Below are positions 31,640 through 41,105 of a stretch of 64,000 nucleotides of DNA, in pieces. Positions within the stretch are counted from its first letter, which is position 1; every line of letters begins with the position of its first letter. Source of the stretch: UBA10677 sp045532295 (GTDB lineage Bacteria; Bacillota; Clostridia; Christensenellales; Pumilibacteraceae); assembly GCA_045532295.1 (NCBI GenBank), contig JAZSFP010000026.1:6803-70802 (forward strand), read 5' to 3'. Made by a program: the position numbers and the translations under genes. A model generated the notes under the pieces. That model did no database searches. It was not told the DNA's origin and saw nothing but the letters and a program-made list of their open reading frames with translations.

Positions 31640-34009
31640 TTAGGAAAGAAGATATTTTTTAATGTCGGACACGCCGGTAGCCTTGGTTACCTTGCCTTTC
31701 TCTACTACGACGAGGGTGGGCGCTTGCTTAATACCGTAAGCGTCTACGAGGTCCTTATGCTCGTTTGCAAGAAGTTTCTCGTACTTTACTCCTGCTTTAT
31801 CCAAAACGGAACAAGCAATCTTACAGTTGGGACAAGTTGCGGTAGTGAAGAGGTAAACCGCGTTATCAGTTGCGCTTGCTACTTCTTCCTCCTCCTTTGC
31901 TTCGGGAGGACAACCTTGACGGGTGCATACGGAGCGGTCGATATCGTAAACCTTTCTATCTCTGTACTCTTGGCTCTTACCGTCGTTCCAGTTTTGAACG
32001 GGACGGTAGTAACCGGTGATACGGCTGTAAACTTCGGTGGTAGAACCACAATCGGGGCAAGTGAAGTGTTCGCCCGTAATATAACCGTGGTTACGGCATA
32101 CCGAATAGGTGGGGGATAAGGTGTAGTAAGGAAGACGATAGTTATCTGCAATCTTCTTTACGAGCGTAGCCGCTGCCTTCCAGTCGGGAAGTTTCTCTCC
32201 AAGGAACGCGTGGAATACCGTACCCGAGGTGTAGAGCGTTTGAAGTTCGTCTTGAATATCAAGCGCGGTGAAGATGTCTTCGGTGTAGCCTACGGGAAGG
32301 TGCGAAGAGTTGGTGTAATAGGGAGTACCGCCCTGAGTTGCGTCGGACGCAGTCTTGATATCGGGATAATACTTCTTGTCGTGCTTTGCAAGACGGAAGG
32401 AAGTGCTCTCGGCGGGAGTTGCCTCGAGGTTGTAGAGGTCGCCGTACATCTCTTGGTAATCAGAAAGTCTTTCACGCATATGGTTAAGAACTTCCTTCGT
32501 AAACTTTTGCACTCTCTCATCAGTTAAGTCTGCTTGGAGCCAGTTAGCGTTAAGACCTACTTCGTTCATACCAACGAGACCGATGGTGGAGAAGTGGTTA
32601 TTGAAAGTACCGAGGTATCTCTTGGTGTAGGGATAAAGTCCTTCGTCCAAAAGTTTGGTGATAACCGTTCTCTTAATTTTGAGCGAACGAGCGGAAATAT
32701 CCATAAGTTTATCAAGACGCTCGTAAAAATCCTTTTCGTTCTTTGCAAGGTAAGCAATTCTGGGCATATTGATGGTAACTACGCCAACTGAACCGGTGCT
32801 TTCTCCACTGCCGAAGAAACCACCACTCTTTTTGCGGAGTTCGCGAAGGTCAAGGCGAAGACGGCAACACATACTTCTTACGTCGTTGGGCTCCATATCG
32901 GAGTTAACGTAGTTACTAAAGTAAGGAGTACCGTACTTGGAGGTCATCTCGAACAAGAGTTTGTTGTTCTCGGTCTCGCTCCAGTCGAAGTTAGAGGTAA
33001 TCGAATAGGTGGGGATAGGATACTGGAATCCTCTGCCGTTAGCGTCGCCTTCGATCATAACCTCAATGAACGCCTTGTTTACCATATCTACTTCTTTCTG
33101 GCAGTCCTTATACTTAAAGTCCATTTCCTTTCCGCCTACGATACAGTTGAGTTCTGCAAGGTCGGCAGGAACGGTCCAGTCAAGCGTGATGTTGGAGAAA
33201 GGCGCTTGAGTACCCCAACGAGAAGGCGTGTTTACGCCGTAAATGAAGGACTCAATGCACTTTTTAACTTGCTCGTAGGAAAGGTTATCCACCTTTACGA
33301 AGGGAGCAAGGTAGGTATCGAACGACGAGAACGCTTGCGCGCCTGCCCACTCGTTTTGCATAATACCAAGGAAGTTTACCATTTGGTTGCAAAGGGTCGC
33401 AAGGTGCTTTGCAGGAGCAGAGGTAATTTTTCCGCTTACTCCGCCCAAACCTTCTTGGATAAGTTGTTTAAGCGACCAACCAGCGCAGTAACCGGTAAGC
33501 ATCGAAAGGTCGTGAAGATGAATATCTGCGTTACGGTGAGCGTTCGCAATCTCCTCGTCGTACACTTCGCTAAGCCAGTAGTTAGCGGTAATCGCGCCAC
33601 TGTTGGAAAGAATAAGTCCGCCAACCGAATAAGTTACGGTGGAGTTTTCCTTTACGCGCCAGTCGTTGATTTTAAGATAGTTATCAACGATGCTCTTGTA
33701 GTCAACGAGCGTTCCGCTTACGTTACGGAGTTTCTCTCTTTGTTTACGGTAAAGAATATACGCCTTTGCAATATCGTCGTAGCCAGCGCGGATAAGCACG
33801 GACTCAACGCTATCTTGAATAGCCTCGACCGATATGGTATTATTCTCTACTTTGTCAGCAAAATCAGCCGTTACCTTAAGAGCAAGGAAGTCGATTACGT
33901 CGGGATTATATTGCTTTTCGCAAGCGTCAAACGCAAGAGTGATTGCGTCGGAAATCTTCTTAAGATTGAATTCGGCCATCTTGCCGTCGCGTTTTAATAC
34001 ATTGTACAT
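31640..34009 (-). CDS. nrdD: anaerobic ribonucleoside-triphosphate reductase with fused C-terminal thioredoxin-like domain
   Basis: Glycyl-radical enzyme making dNTPs without oxygen. Order of parts in about 789 residues: ATP-cone allosteric domain (about 1-95, VLKRDGKMAEF at the start), the barrel with NxPSRWGTQ-like and FGSGESTGSVGVV segments, a zinc/cysteine region (CRNHGYITG, CPDCGSTTE), the glycyl-radical region SRITGYYRPVQNWNDGK, then an extra 75-residue domain with VYLFTTATCPNCK and QAPTLVVVEKGK, a thioredoxin/NrdH fold with a CxxC site. An in-frame ATG at 34015 is only three bases from GGAG, so 34009 fits better. NrdR boxes precede the gene. Confidence 0.93.
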   Translation of the reverse strand: MYNVLKRDGKMAEFNLKKISDAITLAFDACEKQYNPDVIDFLALKVTADFADKVENNTISVEAIQDSVESVLIRAGYDDIAKAYILYRKQREKLRNVSGTLVDYKSIVDNYLKINDWRVKENSTVTYSVGGLILSNSGAITANYWLSEVYDEEIANAHRNADIHLHDLSMLTGYCAGWSLKQLIQEGLGGVSGKITSAPAKHLATLCNQMVNFLGIMQNEWAGAQAFSSFDTYLAPFVKVDNLSYEQVKKCIESFIYGVNTPSRWGTQAPFSNITLDWTVPADLAELNCIVGGKEMDFKYKDCQKEVDMVNKAFIEVMIEGDANGRGFQYPIPTYSITSNFDWSETENNKLLFEMTSKYGTPYFSNYVNSDMEPNDVRSMCCRLRLDLRELRKKSGGFFGSGESTGSVGVVTINMPRIAYLAKNEKDFYERLDKLMDISARSLKIKRTVITKLLDEGLYPYTKRYLGTFNNHFSTIGLVGMNEVGLNANWLQADLTDERVQKFTKEVLNHMRERLSDYQEMYGDLYNLEATPAESTSFRLAKHDKKYYPDIKTASDATQGGTPYYTNSSHLPVGYTEDIFTALDIQDELQTLYTSGTVFHAFLGEKLPDWKAAATLVKKIADNYRLPYYTLSPTYSVCRNHGYITGEHFTCPDCGSTTEVYSRITGYYRPVQNWNDGKSQEYRDRKVYDIDRSVCTRQGCPPEAKEEEEVASATDNAVYLFTTATCPNCKIACSVLDKAGVKYEKLLANEHKDLVDAYGIKQAPTLVVVEKGKVTKATGVSDIKKYLLS

Positions 34010-34041
34010 TTTCATAATCTCCTTTTTGGGTGTCGGAGACC

Positions 34042-34070
34042 ATTATAACATATATATTGCGCTTTGTCAA
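34042..34070 (-). promoter_or_regulatory. promoter of nrdD-trxB
   Basis: Minus strand TTGACA (34070-34065) and TATAAT (34047-34042), spacer 17. The spacer is filled by one of the NrdR-like boxes. Confidence 0.85.
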
Positions 34071-34094
34071 GAAAAAAAACACAATATCTTGTGT
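34047..34094 (-). promoter_or_regulatory. pair of NrdR boxes upstream of nrdD
   Basis: ACACAATATCTTGTGT (34079-34094) matches the NrdR consensus acaCwAtATaTwGtgt at nearly every position; AACATATATATTGCGC (34047-34062) is a weaker second box. Centres are 32 bases apart, three helical turns, as in known paired NrdR sites. The second box lies between -35 and -10, so repression is expected. Confidence 0.75.
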
Positions 34095-34781
34095 TTAAAT
34101 TCCTCTAATTTGAACTTTTTTTACGAAGGGTTTTAAAGTGAGCATAAAGCGCTCCATTTCCGCTTTGGGAAGTGGCGACATATCTTTGCCGATAAGCGCT
34201 CCGCTATCAACGAAGGCTTGAAGGAAGTATTTTTCCGCGCCCTCGATCCACTTTCCGATAGCAATCATATCGCTCTCGGTATGAAATTGACGAACTATCG
34301 TGGTGCGGAATTCGTAATCTACGCTACCCTCTTTCAAAAATTCCACCGCCCGCTCAATCGCAGGAAGGTCAATCTCCGTTCCACAAGTTAGCGCGTACTT
34401 TTCCTTGCTGTTCTTTATATCCATTGCAACGTAGTCCACGAGACCGCCACGAACTAACTCGATAAGTTTTTCGGGGTTCGAGCCGTTAGTGTCAAGTTTA
34501 ATCTTGTAGCCCATATCCTTGACCTTTTGCATAAACTCGGCGATATCCTTTTGAAGAAGGGGTTCGCCACCCGTAAAGCATACTCCGTCAAGCACTCCTT
34601 TTCTTTTATTTAAATAAGAAAGGATTTCCTCTTCGGGAATTTTATCGGGCATTTGACCTATTACGAGCCCTGCGTTATGGCAAAACGGGCAACGAAAATT
34701 ACAGCCACCCGAAAAGAGCGTAGACGCAATGCGCCCTGGGAAGTCGAGCATCGTCATTTTTTGAAATCCGTTAAAGTTCAT
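34095..34781 (-). CDS. nrdG: anaerobic ribonucleotide reductase activating protein (radical SAM)
   Basis: Installs the glycyl radical on NrdD. The 228-residue protein has the CxxxCxxC cluster site in FSGGCNFRCPFCHNAG, then GVCFTGGEPLLQK and the LDTNGSNPE motif. Start ATG 34781 is placed by AGGAG five bases upstream; the GTG two codons earlier abuts that site. It follows the TIR-STAND gene closely, whose stop codon overlaps the ribosome binding site, and ends just before the NrdR box of nrdD. Confidence 0.93.
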   Translation of the reverse strand: MNFNGFQKMTMLDFPGRIASTLFSGGCNFRCPFCHNAGLVIGQMPDKIPEEEILSYLNKRKGVLDGVCFTGGEPLLQKDIAEFMQKVKDMGYKIKLDTNGSNPEKLIELVRGGLVDYVAMDIKNSKEKYALTCGTEIDLPAIERAVEFLKEGSVDYEFRTTIVRQFHTESDMIAIGKWIEGAEKYFLQAFVDSGALIGKDMSPLPKAEMERFMLTLKPFVKKVQIRGI

Positions 34782-34789
34782 AAGCACTC

Positions 34790-37700
34790 CTAAAAAAAGT
34801 TTATTCCGCTTTCGCTAATCGTAATGCATCTTTGCGCGTCGCAACATCTTTGCATTACTTCTTCGAAGAAGTTAATGAAAACGGCGTAATATACGTCCTC
34901 TATTTTTTTAATTTTATAAAAGTCGCGCGCGGTAAAACCAAAGTTCTTTCTATATCCTATTTCTATCCTACCAAAAAGTTCCCAAACGACTTTTTCTAAG
35001 TCGTCGTCGCTAACGATGCAACCGTCGTCGTCTTCAATATAATTATCCATAAGATAGCCCATAGTTTCGTATATCTTTTGAAGTTTTTTCTTGTTCTTAA
35101 CGAACTGCGCGACGAACCTACCGATATCCTTATCGTCAGCGTATCTTTTTCTATCGTAAATCTCAAGATAAACCGAGGACATTGCCGTTGCAAATCCCGA
35201 GCGATTCTTAACGCACTTTTTGAGCGTTTCGCGCAATAAATCAACGGAATTCTTCTCTCCGCGGTGGCAAGCGCCGTAAGCCTTTAAGAACAAACTTTCA
35301 ATGTCCGCAGAATTTCTAACGCGTACTTTTTTGCTCTTTTTTAAGCACGCGAGCGTAGCGCCAAGTTTTTCCGCCTCATCAAACAGTTTGTTGTTCATAA
35401 GCGCTTTAGCAAACGGCAAAACGCAGTTGGTAAAAGCGTTCTGCACCTTTACTGATTTTTTAGTAATAGTTTTAGAGCAATCGTCGAACTTTGAAACGAG
35501 TTGTTTCAATTTTTCTATAACGGTTTGCTTTTTTTGTGACGCGTCCATCTTATCACTTATAACGGACAGGGGAATAGGTCTATTTATAGCGCGGTAACTT
35601 TGCTCCGATCTTAGCGCGTTTCTCTCTTTGTAAACGGCGTCGCCGTACGCTCCGCAAAGCACGGTCGCGTAGTCCTTGTTTCTATAATAAAATCCCTCGT
35701 CGTCTTCACTCATCCCCTCTATCGACTGAATATAAACTTCCTCTAAGTATTCCAAATCTTTTCGCCTTACGGAATAAATACCCATTATCTTAATTGCAAC
35801 GGCGCATAATTTAGAGGAGTCGGAGGCGTTCTTTTGAAGGATTTGTCTTGCCTCTTCGTAGGCGTTAAACGCCTCGCCGTCTTGACCGAACGCAGAGAGC
35901 GTATCGCCGTAATAAATGAGCGAATCAATTACGTCAACGTGTTCGCTTGGGCGCAGTCTTCTTACCGCGTCAAGCGCCATTTTTCTTTGCTCGATTGCGC
36001 GTTTATCCCTAAATACGAGGCTAACTACGGCGGACACTTGCAAACTTGAAAGGGCAACGGGCGTAAGGTTTACCATATCTATACCTTCCACAATCTCGTC
36101 GGTAAGCATACCCATTTCTTGCGCGGTAAAGCGACCGAAAAGAGCAACGGTGTTCATAATCTTTTCTTCCGCCGATGCAAGCGTTTGTCCTGCTTCAAGT
36201 TGATAATTATGTAAAATTATAGTGTTTTCAATAAGCGTACGGGCGTCCATTTTACCTTCGTACGCCATATATTCACTCATACTACTAATATTGAGAAGAT
36301 ACTGTTTAAGCCTATCGCTATCGGGCAATTTTTCCGCATTTTTTCCCATAAGCGCGCTTTTTATGGATATAATGGGGTGGCGCAAAAGAAGTCCTAAGAT
36401 TTTGCCGTATCTCTCTTCGCTCACCTCGTCGAAAGTAGACTCGACGTTTTCAATATACTCCTCTGCGCTTCCTCCGTACATAATGAAACTATTAACGAGC
36501 AGTTCTAAGAGCATAAGTTCGCCGTTGTTTCCGCTCTCTTTTCTTCGCCTTTTGATATAGCGTTGTACTTTTTTAATATCACACTCTCCGTCCGTAACGA
36601 GCACGTAGGGAATAAGGTCGGCAACGGCAAAGTCGTCGTTACTGTTCATTGCAACTTCGAGAGCCTTGAGGACGGCGGACTGCACTCTTTTCTTGTGGTT
36701 TGCGTTAGCGGAAAGATGTTTCGCCGTTATGGAAAGTCCTCGCAAAACCCACTTGTAGTTTGCGTAGTTTTCATTAAGCGCGTCCAAGTATTTTTCAATA
36801 ATATCCAGCGCGGTGGGGCGTTGTTCAATCGTTACCATATCGCTATAACTCGTAACGATATCTTTCTCTCCTTTATCCACTAACTTTTTGCTAAGTTCTT
36901 GAGCCTTATGCGTAGTATCGTCTATATCGCAAACGAGGTAGTTTACTTCTACGAACTTGTCCCAAAGCGCTTTGGGAAGTTTTCCGCAAGACGAGGCAAG
37001 CACGAAACAAGCGTAATAAAGTTTATCCTCTAAAAGACCTGCGCCCGAATAAGTAAGTGAGGCTTGTTCTTCCTCAGTTTTTGCTAAAATATAATCTATC
37101 ATCGCGCCGTCGCTCTCTTGGGAGGGGGCAAGAATTTTTGCCATAAGTTGTCCCAAAATGGGATGAAGAACGAGGTTTTCGCCCTCGCTTTCCAGCCATC
37201 CGCTTTGCAGAAGTTCCAAAATTTCATTTCGGTTATTAAGTCCCATAACGCTCGTAAGGTCGCGCTCAGCGATTACGCCGTCGGAGAGAAGGCTCATTGA
37301 ACGAAGGATATCCTTGCTCTTTTGCGAAAAATTGCTTATACCAAACAACGAAGTAAGATGACCGAGCACGGTATCGGTATTCTCGATTTCGTTATGCTCG
37401 AAGTCCACCCTCTCTTCCATATCAAGTTCGTTCATCTTCTCGATGAGCGAGGACACGGAAAGGTTGTGTTTTTTTATCATCTTCGCCATAATGCAAAGAG
37501 TAATGGTGTGTCCTCCCACTTTATCGTAAAGGGGCTTAAACTCGCCTTCGCTTACCTCTCCGCCGTACGTTTCCTCGAACATTTCCTTTGCCTCGGGGAA
37601 AGCAAGCGAGCGAATAGGCACTATTTCCACTTGCTCCATATCCTCTATTCTTGCTCGCGTGGTAATTAAAAGTCGGCACTTAAGGTTTTTAATTACCTCT

Positions 37701-38635
37701 TTAAGCGCGTGAGAAGAAAGCGTGTTATAGTTATCCACGATAAGAAGGACGTTCTCGGGAAGTTCGCTCAAAGCCTTTAACTTGCGTTCGTACTTTTCGC
37801 GCTCGTTAAGGGTGGTTAAACTCTCGTAAACGCTTTTTTCGTAACTTACGGAAGAAACGAGCGTATTAAGCCCTCCGCCCGAGCCTGCCATTTCTTGAAT
37901 ACGCACGATCTGCGGACAGCGAAGCGACGCGCTTTGCTCAAACTCTATCGCAACTGACGAGGCGAGCGTGGTCTTACCCATACCGCCTATGCCCGAAAGC
38001 ACTACTATTTGTTTCCCCGACGAAAAAGCGTCGCGGATTTTTTTGCGTTCGTCCTCTCTTCCCTTGAAAACTTCAGGAGCAATAAGGCGTTGCGAGGTTA
38101 TTTCCATACTCTTCTTTTGCGAAGGCGCAGGTTTTCCCTCGTTTCTTAGGCTAACGAACTCGCCACATTGACGAACGATCTTTTCTAAAATCTCGGGAAG
38201 GAGCGCGCCACTCTCGTCAAAGCGCGCGTCTATTCTTGAAAGTCCTCTCGTTAAGCAGTAAAAGTGCCAGCCTAAAATATCGTTATAGTCGTGAAATCCA
38301 TCACCGTATTTAAAAAATTCGGAAGTATTGAGTAAAACTATATTGAGTTGACCTTTAGCGTCAAGGTCGCACGCAAGACGACTTTCAAGGCGGACTTCAG
38401 TTATCCAACCGTTATCCCCGTCGGGCATTTTGCGTAGACTATCCGAAAGTAACATTAGATAAACTCGGCTTTGGTCGAGGGCTTTAGTATAGTCCTCTCG
38501 AAAACCGCCTTTACAATACTTATCGCTATCGTAAACGGTAAGTCCTCTTTCTTCAAGCGCAGAGCAAACCGCGTTCTTGATTTCGCGGTCCGCACCCGTA
38601 AAACTTATAAAGACGTCGTATGCGTATTCTCTCAT
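34790..38635 (-). CDS. TIR / NB-ARC (STAND) / helical-repeat protein, NLR-like
   Basis: A 1281-residue protein built like an immune receptor. Residues 4-155 form a TIR domain (YDVFISFTGADREIK start, MLLSDSLR strand, GWITEVRLESRLA with candidate catalytic Glu80 or Glu84). Residues 180-480 are an NB-ARC NTPase: Walker A GIGGMGKT (215-222), Walker B NVLLIVDN (Asp301), sensor LLITTRAR (322-329), GxP-like VGGHTITL (373-380) and a winged helix with VLHPILGQ. About 800 residues of TPR-like helices follow, probably the sensor. Related TIR-STAND proteins defend against phage by destroying NAD or by signalling. Its ATG overlaps the MATE stop (ATGA), so the two are coupled. Confidence 0.85.
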   Translation of the reverse strand: MREYAYDVFISFTGADREIKNAVCSALEERGLTVYDSDKYCKGGFREDYTKALDQSRVYLMLLSDSLRKMPDGDNGWITEVRLESRLACDLDAKGQLNIVLLNTSEFFKYGDGFHDYNDILGWHFYCLTRGLSRIDARFDESGALLPEILEKIVRQCGEFVSLRNEGKPAPSQKKSMEITSQRLIAPEVFKGREDERKKIRDAFSSGKQIVVLSGIGGMGKTTLASSVAIEFEQSASLRCPQIVRIQEMAGSGGGLNTLVSSVSYEKSVYESLTTLNEREKYERKLKALSELPENVLLIVDNYNTLSSHALKEVIKNLKCRLLITTRARIEDMEQVEIVPIRSLAFPEAKEMFEETYGGEVSEGEFKPLYDKVGGHTITLCIMAKMIKKHNLSVSSLIEKMNELDMEERVDFEHNEIENTDTVLGHLTSLFGISNFSQKSKDILRSMSLLSDGVIAERDLTSVMGLNNRNEILELLQSGWLESEGENLVLHPILGQLMAKILAPSQESDGAMIDYILAKTEEEQASLTYSGAGLLEDKLYYACFVLASSCGKLPKALWDKFVEVNYLVCDIDDTTHKAQELSKKLVDKGEKDIVTSYSDMVTIEQRPTALDIIEKYLDALNENYANYKWVLRGLSITAKHLSANANHKKRVQSAVLKALEVAMNSNDDFAVADLIPYVLVTDGECDIKKVQRYIKRRRKESGNNGELMLLELLVNSFIMYGGSAEEYIENVESTFDEVSEERYGKILGLLLRHPIISIKSALMGKNAEKLPDSDRLKQYLLNISSMSEYMAYEGKMDARTLIENTIILHNYQLEAGQTLASAEEKIMNTVALFGRFTAQEMGMLTDEIVEGIDMVNLTPVALSSLQVSAVVSLVFRDKRAIEQRKMALDAVRRLRPSEHVDVIDSLIYYGDTLSAFGQDGEAFNAYEEARQILQKNASDSSKLCAVAIKIMGIYSVRRKDLEYLEEVYIQSIEGMSEDDEGFYYRNKDYATVLCGAYGDAVYKERNALRSEQSYRAINRPIPLSVISDKMDASQKKQTVIEKLKQLVSKFDDCSKTITKKSVKVQNAFTNCVLPFAKALMNNKLFDEAEKLGATLACLKKSKKVRVRNSADIESLFLKAYGACHRGEKNSVDLLRETLKKCVKNRSGFATAMSSVYLEIYDRKRYADDKDIGRFVAQFVKNKKKLQKIYETMGYLMDNYIEDDDGCIVSDDDLEKVVWELFGRIEIGYRKNFGFTARDFYKIKKIEDVYYAVFINFFEEVMQRCCDAQRCITISESGINFF

Positions 38636-40134
38636 ACTGCCTCCTCAACTTCCTGCGTTTGTTCTTCGTTCTCTCTTTTCTTGCGATTGACCATAGGTAG
38701 CCAAGAAAAGAGTACGAAACCGCCCGAAATAAGCGTTCCCACTATCCAACTTGGAGGCCAACTCCACCAAATTCCGGTAGACCCGAATAGGGGAGAGAGA
38801 GCGTATGCAAGCGCAACTCTAAGCACTATATCTACGCCCGTAGAAAGAATAAAGCCAAGCATTTTTCCAGAGCCTTTTAGCGTGTTATCGCAAATGAATT
38901 TAACGGACGCGAACAAATAAAAAGGCGTAATTATCGTAACCATTTCTTTTCCCACTGCTATAACCTCGGGACTGAGCGCGCCGTCGATAAATATGGACAC
39001 TAAAGCCTCGGGGAATATTACCGTTATAGGAATTATTATAAGCGTTGCCACCATTAAGATAAGCCCGTCGGCAAGAACGCCTTTCTTTAGACGGTCGTAA
39101 CGGTTTGCGCCGATATTTTGGGAAATATAGATAGTAAGCGCGTTGCTACCCGTAGCAAGAATAGATATGCAGAACGAATTTATCTTCATTGCCGCGCCGT
39201 AGCCCGCCATTACGGTTGAGCCGTAGGAATTTATGAGGTTTTGAATAAAAAGTTGACCGATAGACACGGAGGCGTGCTGAACGGTAGAGGGAATTCCCAC
39301 TTTCATAATCTCGGAAAAGATGCCCGTTTCAAATCTCTTATATTCCTTTTTGCCAAAGATATAGGTTATCATTGACTTTATAGAGGTTGCGAACGCAAAG
39401 TAGAGCGAATAGAAAAAGTGCTTAACGGCTACCTTAAAGCCTTTGCCCTTTTTCTCGGGGCGAGGACGGGTGAGCATCGTAAGCGTATAGACGAGCGTTA
39501 CGAGAGAAAGGATACACGCTACGCCCTGCGCAATGGTGGTTGCAAGAGCAAGCCCCCAAACGCCCATACCAAACACCGCAATAAAGATTATATCGAGGAT
39601 TATATTGAAAATCGTTGAAAAAATCAAGAAAAACAAGGGTATTTTGGAGTTTCCTAACGACTGGAAGGCGGACGAACAGAGGTTATAGATTAAAATAAAG
39701 GGAAGTCCAAGCGTATAGATTGCTAAATACGATACGCTATCTTCTAAGACGTTTTGAGGCGTTCCTAAAAGAGACAGTATAGGCTGTGCAAAAACATAGC
39801 CTAAGATTGCCAAAACGACGGATATTACGCCTAAGGATATAAACGCCGTGGATATGCCCGTTTTGAGTTTGGGGATATTCTTTTCGCCGTACGCTCTACC
39901 GCAAACGACGGAACAGCCCATACCCATACCAAGACCAAAGCCTGCAAAAATCATCGTAATGGGAAAAGACACGCTAACTGCCGCCAGCGCGTTCTCGCCC
40001 AAAAACCGACCTGCTATTACGCTATCGGCTACGTTGTATAGTTGCTGAAATATGTTGGACAGCAATAAGGGTAAAGTAAACAGTAAAATGAGTTTAAAGG
40101 GACTTCCCTTACTCATATCCTTCGTGCCTTTCAT
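38632..40134 (-). CDS. MATE-family efflux transporter
   Basis: A 500-residue membrane protein with twelve predicted helices. The N-terminus SPFKLILLFTLPLLLSNIFQQLYNVADSVIAGRFLGENALAAV (in short: PLLLSNIFQQLYNVADS) is typical of the clostridial MATE group related to MepA/NorM; a matching second half follows. It exports cationic compounds with Na+ or H+ exchange; the substrate is unknown. ATG 40134 has GGAG and starts one base after the recR stop. Its stop overlaps the start of the TIR-STAND gene, giving translational coupling. Confidence 0.88.
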   Translation of the reverse strand: MKGTKDMSKGSPFKLILLFTLPLLLSNIFQQLYNVADSVIAGRFLGENALAAVSVSFPITMIFAGFGLGMGMGCSVVCGRAYGEKNIPKLKTGISTAFISLGVISVVLAILGYVFAQPILSLLGTPQNVLEDSVSYLAIYTLGLPFILIYNLCSSAFQSLGNSKIPLFFLIFSTIFNIILDIIFIAVFGMGVWGLALATTIAQGVACILSLVTLVYTLTMLTRPRPEKKGKGFKVAVKHFFYSLYFAFATSIKSMITYIFGKKEYKRFETGIFSEIMKVGIPSTVQHASVSIGQLFIQNLINSYGSTVMAGYGAAMKINSFCISILATGSNALTIYISQNIGANRYDRLKKGVLADGLILMVATLIIIPITVIFPEALVSIFIDGALSPEVIAVGKEMVTIITPFYLFASVKFICDNTLKGSGKMLGFILSTGVDIVLRVALAYALSPLFGSTGIWWSWPPSWIVGTLISGGFVLFSWLPMVNRKKRENEEQTQEVEEAV

Positions 40135-40135
40135 C

Positions 40136-40720
40136 TTAAATCTCCGTTCGTGAAGAAAGCGCGCGCGAAAGGGTAACTTCGTCAGCGTATTCAATTTCAC
40201 TACCCATACTTACGCCTTGCGCTATTCTCGTTACCTTTACGCCCATAGGCTTGAGAAGACGAGCAATGTAAACTGCCGTTGCCTCGCCCTCAACGTCAGG
40301 GTTGGTCGCCATAATAACCTCTTCTACGCCGTCAAGACGGGATAGAAGTTCTTTCACTCTAATGTCGTCAGGTCCCTTCCCCTCTAAAGGATTGAGCGTT
40401 CCGCCTAAGACGTGGTAGACGAAAGTCCTACCCGCAACGCGTTCAAGCGAAACGACGTCTTTGGGCTCTGCTACTACGCAAATTACTTTGTGTGAGCGCG
40501 TGCGACAAATCTCACAAATATCGCTATCGGTAAGGTTTCCGCAAACGGAACAGAATTTTATCGTTGAACGCACTTCCTCTATGCTCTTAGCAAACTCGGT
40601 TGCGTCCTCTTCGCTCATATTAACCACGGCGTAAGCGTACCTTTGCGCAGTCTTTTTACCTACTCCGGGGAGCGAGCAAAAACGGTTTATTAACTTTTGA
40701 ATACTATCTGGGTGTTTCAT
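40136..40720 (-). CDS. recR: recombination protein RecR
   Basis: Works with RecO and RecF in loading RecA at gaps. The 194 residues show the helix-hairpin-helix LINRFCSLPGVGKKTAQRYA, the four-cysteine zinc finger CSVCGNLTDSDICEIC, the Toprim motif VVAEPKDV with its acidic residues, and the C-terminal Walker-like ARLLKPMGVKVTRIAQGVS. The start overlaps the ybaB stop (TAATG), the classical dnaX-ybaB-recR order. Confidence 0.96.
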   Translation of the reverse strand: MKHPDSIQKLINRFCSLPGVGKKTAQRYAYAVVNMSEEDATEFAKSIEEVRSTIKFCSVCGNLTDSDICEICRTRSHKVICVVAEPKDVVSLERVAGRTFVYHVLGGTLNPLEGKGPDDIRVKELLSRLDGVEEVIMATNPDVEGEATAVYIARLLKPMGVKVTRIAQGVSMGSEIEYADEVTLSRALSSRTEI

Positions 40721-41046
40721 TAAAACAATCCGCCCATACCGGCAGGCATCTTCGACGCGCTTACCTTGTCAGCCTCTTCGCAAGCCGCGTTGAACGCCGC
40801 TACCAAAAGGTCCTCGAGCATTTCAATATCGTCAGGGTCAACCGCCTCGGGATTGATGGAAACGCCCGTAACGGTCTTGTCTGCCATCATAGTTACCGTT
40901 ACCATACCGCCTGCGCTACCCTCTACTTCAGTATTTCTAATCTCTTCTTGAGCCTTTTGCATTTGCTCTTGAAGTTTAAGCGCTTGGCGTTGCATTGCCT
41001 GAAGGTTCATTCCACCACCAAATCCGCCTCTTTGTCCGTATGCCAT
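40720..41046 (-). CDS. ybaB: YbaB/EbfC nucleoid-associated protein
   Basis: Small DNA-binding protein of the EbfC family, usually between dnaX and recR. The 108 residues contain a Gly/Met/Gln-rich start, the helix QAMQRQALKLQEQMQKAQEE, the beta sheet GMVTVTMMADKTVTGVSINPEAV and the final helix LLVAAFNAACEEADKVSASKM. AAAGGAG precedes the start. It overlaps recR by one base. Confidence 0.93.
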   Translation of the reverse strand: MAYGQRGGFGGGMNLQAMQRQALKLQEQMQKAQEEIRNTEVEGSAGGMVTVTMMADKTVTGVSINPEAVDPDDIEMLEDLLVAAFNAACEEADKVSASKMPAGMGGLF

Positions 41047-41105
41047 AATTATATTCTCCTTTTTTGATTGATTTTTTTATTAGTATATTTAAGACCCGAT
41101 ATATT

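Noticed and set aside
34790..38635. TIR-STAND gene as part of a prophage or defence island
   Set aside because: No integrase, transposase, phage structural gene or second recognised defence gene lies nearby; the neighbours are housekeeping genes with similar composition.
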